DNA from: SZUA-1377 sp964622255
Lineage (GTDB): Bacteria; Campylobacterota; Campylobacteria; Campylobacterales; QNZT01
DNA length: 10,756 nucleotides
Assembly: GCA_964622255.1 (NCBI GenBank)
Contig: CAZUPK010000003.1
Coordinates: forward strand, 1 to 10,756
Reading direction: 5' to 3'
Position numbers and translations under genes: made by a program. Below are positions 5,959 through 10,756 of the stretch, one piece after another. Position 1 is the stretch's first letter. Each line of letters opens with the position of its first letter. The notes below the pieces were generated by a model. It was not told the origin of the DNA. It made no database searches and saw nothing but the letters and a program-made list of their open reading frames with translations.

Positions 5959-7650
5959 TTATTTTTCCTCCTTTTTAGTAGCCAATATTTCTTCTTTTTC
6001 TATCTTTTTTATAGAATTTTGTATAGAACACGGGACAAAGAAGAGTGAGGTAAGGTATGCAAACAATGTTCCACCTATAAGTGCAACTCCAAGTCCTCCA
6101 AAAACTGCATCAGTTGCTAATAAACTACTTGCAAAAACGATAGCTAAAACTGTTAGTAAAATAGGTTTTGCTCTAGTTGCCGTAGCTACTGCTATAGCTT
6201 TGTTAGCACTATAGTGTCTTTGCTCCATAAGCTGTTTTGAAAAATCCACAATAAGTAGAGAGTTTCTTGCATTTATACCTATAAGTCCTATATATCCTAT
6301 CAAGGATGTAGCAGTTAGGTAAAAAGTATGTTTAGTATATAGATCCATAACATAGTGAGCTACTATAACACCTATCAAAGAGAGGAAACTTGCCATAAGA
6401 ATAGCTCCAGCAAGTGCAAATCTTTTATAATAAACTACCATCAAAAGATATATAAGAACGAGTGCACCTATAAATGCTATACCTAAGTCTATAAAGGTAT
6501 CGATAGTTACTTTTAACTCCCCATCCCATATAAGATCAAACTCTTCACCGGTTTTTTTATCTTTAAAATGTAGATTTAAAAATTTTCCAGGGGTTACTTC
6601 ATACCTATTTGTAAAAGTTGTCATCATCTCTTCTCTTGCGTCCAAAAGGGGATATATTTGGCTCTCTTCATCAGCAGTTGCTATAACATTTATCATAGGA
6701 TGAAGATTTTTAGATGTTATAGATGGAGCTTCCGGTTTTTTTACTACTTTTATAAACTTTAGTGCAGGTATTCTTAGACCATTTGGATTCATCAGTTTTA
6801 GATTTGCCAACTTTTCCATAATACTTTTTAGTTCATCTTTATCATTTAAGATTCTACTTTTTCCAAGTCTCAAAAACAGGGGTATTTGGCTCTCTGCATT
6901 TGCACTATTTATAACACCTATCACCGCACCTTCAAAAGCACTATAAAGCACTTTTTTTACCTGCTCAAGTGTTATACCACTTTCTATGATTTTATTTTTA
7001 TCAAGTTCTAGTGCATACTCCCAAGTATCCTCATCAGCTAAAACATCTATATCAACTAAAGTTTTTTGATGATGAAAAACCTCTGCTACATTTTTTGCAA
7101 AGGCTCTTCTACTTTCAAAACTTTTTCCACCATATATCTCTGCTACTATATCTGCTAAAGTTGGAGGACCTGCTGGAAGCTCTATCAGTTTGATATTTGC
7201 ATCATACATACCACAGTTTTTTTGCACTATGGGTCTTATCCTATGAACTAACTCAAAACTAGCCTCTTTTCTCTCCTCCTTTTTTTTGATATTTACCATA
7301 ATTTCAGCCTCATTTTGCTCCATCTTCATAGCACTCCCCTTTACCATTCCGGCAAAATCAAGTGGAAGTCCTTCACTTAAAAATACCGAACTCGAGATAA
7401 TCTCTTCCTCTTTTTGAAGTATATCGGTTATACACTCAGTAACCTCTTTTGTTTTCTTTAGTGAAGTTCCCTTTGGAAGATCAACATAAAGTGAAAAAGT
7501 ATTACTATCTTTTCCTGGGAGCATCTTTGCTTTTACAAGCTTAGCAGGTATCATCCAAATAGCTCCTACAAACATTGCAAGAGTTATAAGATATACTAAA
7601 AATTTTAAAAATTTACTATTTAGTATAAACTCTATTGTCTTAGTTAGCAT
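5959..7650 (-). CDS. RND efflux pump permease, C-terminal half
   Basis: The 563 residues correspond to the second half of an AcrB-like inner membrane transporter. TM7 is at ~13-34. The periplasmic porter and docking part is at ~40-380, with AGPPTLADI (160-168) matching the conserved GPP segment. TM8-TM12 are at ~385-545, including TM10 with GINARNSLLIVDF, where AcrB has its relay lysine and this protein has Arg462. A charged tail ends the chain. It lacks everything N-terminal to TM7, which the preceding gene supplies. The ATG overlaps the end of that gene by 11 bases and has AAGGAG (7658-7663) seven bases upstream, so it is translated as a separate, probably coupled, polypeptide. The two halves would have to assemble in the inner membrane to make a trimeric proton-driven pump; substrates cannot be told from sequence. 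Confidence 0.88.
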   Translation of the reverse strand: MLTKTIEFILNSKFLKFLVYLITLAMFVGAIWMIPAKLVKAKMLPGKDSNTFSLYVDLPKGTSLKKTKEVTECITDILQKEEEIISSSVFLSEGLPLDFAGMVKGSAMKMEQNEAEIMVNIKKKEERKEASFELVHRIRPIVQKNCGMYDANIKLIELPAGPPTLADIVAEIYGGKSFESRRAFAKNVAEVFHHQKTLVDIDVLADEDTWEYALELDKNKIIESGITLEQVKKVLYSAFEGAVIGVINSANAESQIPLFLRLGKSRILNDKDELKSIMEKLANLKLMNPNGLRIPALKFIKVVKKPEAPSITSKNLHPMINVIATADEESQIYPLLDAREEMMTTFTNRYEVTPGKFLNLHFKDKKTGEEFDLIWDGELKVTIDTFIDLGIAFIGALVLIYLLMVVYYKRFALAGAILMASFLSLIGVIVAHYVMDLYTKHTFYLTATSLIGYIGLIGINARNSLLIVDFSKQLMEQRHYSANKAIAVATATRAKPILLTVLAIVFASSLLATDAVFGGLGVALIGGTLFAYLTSLFFVPCSIQNSIKKIEKEEILATKKEEK

Positions 7651-9238
7651 CTTTATGCTCCTTTTTCTTAAGTAGTTTTGTTACAAAATATGGTGTAAAC
7701 ATATATGCTATCACCAGTGAGTAAATAAGAGCTATCGGAACAAAAACAGGTAGAGGGTGCATAAACTGTCCCATCATACCACCAACTAAGAACATCGGTA
7801 AAAATGTTAGTATAATAGCAATAGTTGCTATATTTGTTGGATTTCCTATCTCATTTGTTGCATTTATAGCTATATATTTTAAACTTCTATGGTTGTTTTC
7901 TGGTGAGTGCATATGTCGGTGGATATTTTCTATAACTATGATAGCTGCATCAACTAAGAGTCCAAGACTAAGTAAAAGTGCAAAAAGTGTTATACGATTT
8001 ATAGTCTCTCCAAGCATAAAACCGGTAAATAAAGTAAGAGCCAATATCATAGGAACAGTCAAAGATACTATTAAAGCCTCTTTAAATCCTAAAGCAAAGA
8101 TAAGAAGTATAGCTATGATAACAACAGATATCTCTAGGTGAAAAATAAGCTCATTTACTGCATGGTTTGCAGTATATCCGTCATCTCTTGTTATAACATA
8201 TCCTATATTTTTTTTAGCTAACTCCTCTTTCCTGCTCTCTAAGTATTTAAAAAGAGTTTCATTTATAGTAACGGTATTTGCTCCTTTTAGTTTTGAGATA
8301 GTCATAGTGATTTGTGGTATCTCTTTTGATTTTAAACCATTTTCTTTTGATTTTAGATAAGCTATCTTTTTGTTTTGTATATCTTCACCCTTTTTAACCT
8401 CTCCCAAATCTTTTAAATAAACAGGTTTGCCATTGTAAGAGTCTATGATGATATTTGCTACATCATCAACATCTTTTACAGCACTTGCAACTCTTAAGAT
8501 TGCATAATCCCCATCTTTAGTATCGGCTTTCATCTTTGGAAGTTCAAATGTGATATTTGTTAGAGCATGTGCTACTTGTCCAAAAGTTATTTCGTATTTT
8601 TGCAATTTTTTAAGATCTAAGAGTATATTTATCTGCTCTTTTCTCTCACCTTTTAAATCAACCTGAGCGACATTGTCTATATCATTTATATCGTGGCCGA
8701 GTCTATCAACAACTTTATAAAGCTCAGTCATTGGCATCTTATTAGGATCGGTTGAGTAAAAGGCTATAGAAGCTACTGGAATATCAACATCGATGTCCAT
8801 AGTTTTTATAATAGGAGTCATAGCCTGTTTTGGAAGTAGATCCATATTTTTTATGATTCTATCATATAGTTTTAGATCAGAAATATACTGCTCTTGTCCT
8901 ATATAAAACTGAACTTGAACTATACCCATACTATCTTTTGCAAGTGAGTATATATTTTCAACACCCTTTATCTGTCTAATCTTCTCTTCTAAAGGCTCTA
9001 TGACAACCTTTTGAATTTCATCAGCCTTAGCTCCAGGAAGTGGAACTATGATAGCACCACCAGCTACTTTTATCTGAGGATTTTCCTCTCTTGGCATCAT
9101 TTTTATTGTAAGAAGTCCAAGAACCAATATAGTAGTAAAAAGTATAAAAGTTAAAGGATGCTCTATAAATCCTTTAGCTAACTTTCCTGCTATATTTAAG
9201 TTCATCTTATGCTTTTTGTGTTCTTCTTTATGACTCAT
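7640..9238 (-). CDS. RND efflux pump permease, N-terminal half
   Basis: The 532 residues correspond to the first half of an AcrB-like transporter. A His/Lys-rich cytoplasmic start is followed by TM1 (~28-47) and then MMPREENPQI, typical of one RND permease subgroup. The porter and docking region runs ~50-360, and TM2-TM6 ~366-525. TM4 reads GLLVDAAIIVIEN: the first relay aspartate (Asp430) is kept, while the second Asp of AcrB's DD pair is Ala, as in CusA-type metal pumps. The chain ends in KKKEHKDAN just after TM6, exactly at the pseudo-twofold boundary of the RND fold. Only one base separates it from the TolC-family gene, and AGGAG (9245-9249), inside that gene's last codons, serves as its ribosome binding site. 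Its own end carries the ribosome binding site of the second half. Confidence 0.88.
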   Translation of the reverse strand: MSHKEEHKKHKMNLNIAGKLAKGFIEHPLTFILFTTILVLGLLTIKMMPREENPQIKVAGGAIIVPLPGAKADEIQKVVIEPLEEKIRQIKGVENIYSLAKDSMGIVQVQFYIGQEQYISDLKLYDRIIKNMDLLPKQAMTPIIKTMDIDVDIPVASIAFYSTDPNKMPMTELYKVVDRLGHDINDIDNVAQVDLKGERKEQINILLDLKKLQKYEITFGQVAHALTNITFELPKMKADTKDGDYAILRVASAVKDVDDVANIIIDSYNGKPVYLKDLGEVKKGEDIQNKKIAYLKSKENGLKSKEIPQITMTISKLKGANTVTINETLFKYLESRKEELAKKNIGYVITRDDGYTANHAVNELIFHLEISVVIIAILLIFALGFKEALIVSLTVPMILALTLFTGFMLGETINRITLFALLLSLGLLVDAAIIVIENIHRHMHSPENNHRSLKYIAINATNEIGNPTNIATIAIILTFLPMFLVGGMMGQFMHPLPVFVPIALIYSLVIAYMFTPYFVTKLLKKKEHKDAN

Positions 9239-9239
9239 T

Positions 9240-10691
9240 TTATTCTCCTAAAGATTGACCGATAGATAATTTTAGTTTTCCACCGGATAAACTTTTATCA
9301 TATTCAGATTTTATCCTATCGGCTTGTGCTTGTAGCATATTTCCAAAGCTAAAAAGAAGATATGTCATATTTGTTCTAAATTTTAAATTATTTTTATATA
9401 TATTCTCCATCTCTTTAAGTATATTTTTTGCCATCTTTTCTGTTTCTCTTTTTTCCTTTACCACTTTCACATTTGTTAAAAACTCTTTTAAGTTCTTTTC
9501 AACCTCTAACTTTATACCATCTTTCATCATTTTTTTATATTCTAAAGTTTTTAAATACTCTATTTTTGCTTTTTGTTTTTTTATCTTTGTAAGTTCACCA
9601 TCAAAAAGTTTTTTCTTTAAACCAACTGCTACTAAATAATAATCTTGTTGAGCATTTATACTAAAAGAGTTATCATTCAATCCATACTCTGTGTGAACTC
9701 CTATTGTAGGATATTCATCGCTACTATCAAATGCAATCTTTGTTTTCATAGTCTGGACATTTTTCTTCATCCACTCCAAATCATCTCTTTTAGATAGTGC
9801 TAACTCTTGAAGTTTATTTAGTTTTAGAGTTGAAAATTTAAAGCTTTTCATACCTTTAACACCTTTGATACTATCATCAGATGTTAAAAATCTCAAATAT
9901 GCCAAGGCTAATTTATACTGAGTTTTAGCCTCTTTAGTTTTTGTGCTAATAGAGTATGCGGCCATCTTTGCTTGTTCGACATCTATATATCTAGTAAGTC
10001 CGCTATCATATAGATCTTGTGCCATATCTTGAAAGTGCTTTGCTATCTTTGTAGCATCTTTTGTCATCTGTATAAACTTTTTAGCAGTAACTGCACCATT
10101 GTATGCTTTTAAGACTTCAAGTCCTAATTTTTTCTTATTATGAGAAAACTTTGCAATCTTTGCTTTTAGTTGAAGCTTGGCCATAGTTTTCGCATTTTCT
10201 AGCTTGTATCCTGTAAAAAGTGGAACTTCATAAACAAATTTTGTCTCAAAGTTTGTTCTAGGACCTGGGTTATTTAAATCATCTGGTTTAGTTGAGAGCA
10301 TCTGTTTTTGTGCTTGTGGATTTGACATTATGTTTATAAAATTTGAAAATTTATCACTACCAGGCATATTTTTAGCCATTTGCATAGCACCTGCTATTCC
10401 ACCTAAAAAATCACTAAACCCAAAATCCCCAAAACTAGCCTCTCTTGATGCCATCTTCATACCAAAAACATATCCGGCATGGTTTGTCCTTGATAAAGTT
10501 TCATTGAAAGTAATAGTTCCTTTTTTATAAGCTCCTGGCTCTTTTACACTCTCTTTTGCAAATTCTACATCATAAGATTTTGCTTTTAGTTCCAAGTTGT
10601 TTTCTTCAGCTTCTACTAAAGCTTGGTTAAAACTTACCGTTTTTGCTATCAAAAGTATTGGCAAGGTAAGCAAAACTATACCTCTTTTCAT
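9240..10691 (-). CDS. TolC-family outer membrane efflux protein
   Basis: The 483-residue product begins with a Sec signal peptide (MKRGIVLLTLPILLIAK, cleavage near 16-17). The mature part has the two-repeat helical barrel plan of TolC: long helices rich in Lys, Ala and Leu (~20-55, ~160-270, ~285-320, ~370-460), and FVYEVPLFTGYKLENAKT before the first long coiled helix. An extra segment at ~78-145 is Met/Gly/Phe-rich (FGDFGFSDFLGGIAGAMQM); from memory, similar segments occur in TolC proteins of this phylum. It would form the outer membrane and tunnel exit of the pump encoded by the next two genes. Its ATG overlaps the stop of the upstream partial frame (ATGA) and is preceded by GGAGGGG, so it belongs to a longer operon entering from the right. 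Confidence 0.9.
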   Translation of the reverse strand: MKRGIVLLTLPILLIAKTVSFNQALVEAEENNLELKAKSYDVEFAKESVKEPGAYKKGTITFNETLSRTNHAGYVFGMKMASREASFGDFGFSDFLGGIAGAMQMAKNMPGSDKFSNFINIMSNPQAQKQMLSTKPDDLNNPGPRTNFETKFVYEVPLFTGYKLENAKTMAKLQLKAKIAKFSHNKKKLGLEVLKAYNGAVTAKKFIQMTKDATKIAKHFQDMAQDLYDSGLTRYIDVEQAKMAAYSISTKTKEAKTQYKLALAYLRFLTSDDSIKGVKGMKSFKFSTLKLNKLQELALSKRDDLEWMKKNVQTMKTKIAFDSSDEYPTIGVHTEYGLNDNSFSINAQQDYYLVAVGLKKKLFDGELTKIKKQKAKIEYLKTLEYKKMMKDGIKLEVEKNLKEFLTNVKVVKEKRETEKMAKNILKEMENIYKNNLKFRTNMTYLLFSFGNMLQAQADRIKSEYDKSLSGGKLKLSIGQSLGE

Positions 10692-10756
10692 ATCCCCTCC
10701 TCATTTTTTATCTCTATATATTTAAACAGTTCATCTATAAAACTTGTTAATATCTG
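10688..10756 (-). CDS. C-terminal tail of an upstream operon gene (possibly TetR-type regulator)
   Basis: The - strand is open from the window edge to TGA at 10688-10690, giving 22 residues that end FIDELFKYIEIKNEEGI. The stop overlaps the ATG of the TolC-family gene, and the frame contains that gene's GAGGAGG ribosome binding site, both as expected for a real operon neighbour. The tail looks helical, which fits the end of a TetR-type repressor (commonly next to such pumps) better than the beta-rich end of a periplasmic adaptor. The evidence is too short for a firm identity. Confidence 0.5.
   Translation of the reverse strand, partial: QILTSFIDELFKYIEIKNEEGI

Noticed and set aside
7640..7670. 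Programmed frameshift joining the two RND halves at the A-rich run
   Set aside because: The second half is in the +1 frame, so a usual -1 slip at the A-run would not join them; a TAA closes that frame just upstream, and the second gene has its own ribosome binding site.

Overview
The window looks like chromosomal DNA of a free-living member of the Campylobacterota (Sulfurimonas/Sulfurovum-like). This is inferred from strong A+T richness, tightly packed genes with ATGA start/stop overlaps, a rimO-tilS neighbourhood I recall from Campylobacter and relatives, and the style of the TolC and RND proteins. No rRNA, tRNA, CRISPR array, transposase or phage gene was found. No stretch over 300 bases lacks a gene; the longest gaps are 1717-1869 and 5833-5958.

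Layout. The left 2.9 kb is read on the + strand: the 3' end of a membrane-anchored family 2 glycosyltransferase; a 395-residue secreted protein of unknown function with its own sigma-70-like promoter; and a secreted two-HKD phospholipase D-like lipoprotein whose best start codon is ATA rather than ATG. Everything from 2895 to the right end is on the - strand. A hairpin at 2855-2889 sits at the convergent junction and can serve both directions.

The first - strand gene at that junction is a 50-residue peptide: a signal peptide followed by exactly three decapeptide repeats in which half of all residues are cysteine. It has its own promoter and a strong ribosome binding site, and is the most striking small gene here. 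Upstream of it lies the block rimO - four-helix-bundle (S23) gene - tilS. The S23 gene is bracketed by 36-bp inverted repeats matching at 31 of 36 positions. It appears to have entered an older rimO-tilS pair and to have replaced the first ~20 codons of tilS with its own repeat sequence.

The right 4.8 kb is a multidrug/solute efflux operon, transcribed right to left: the tail of an unidentified gene (possibly a TetR-type regulator), a TolC-family outer membrane channel, and an RND pump split into two genes at the midpoint between TM6 and TM7. The genes overlap or nearly abut, and each junction carries a Shine-Dalgarno sequence, so the split looks functional. No periplasmic adaptor gene is visible in the window.
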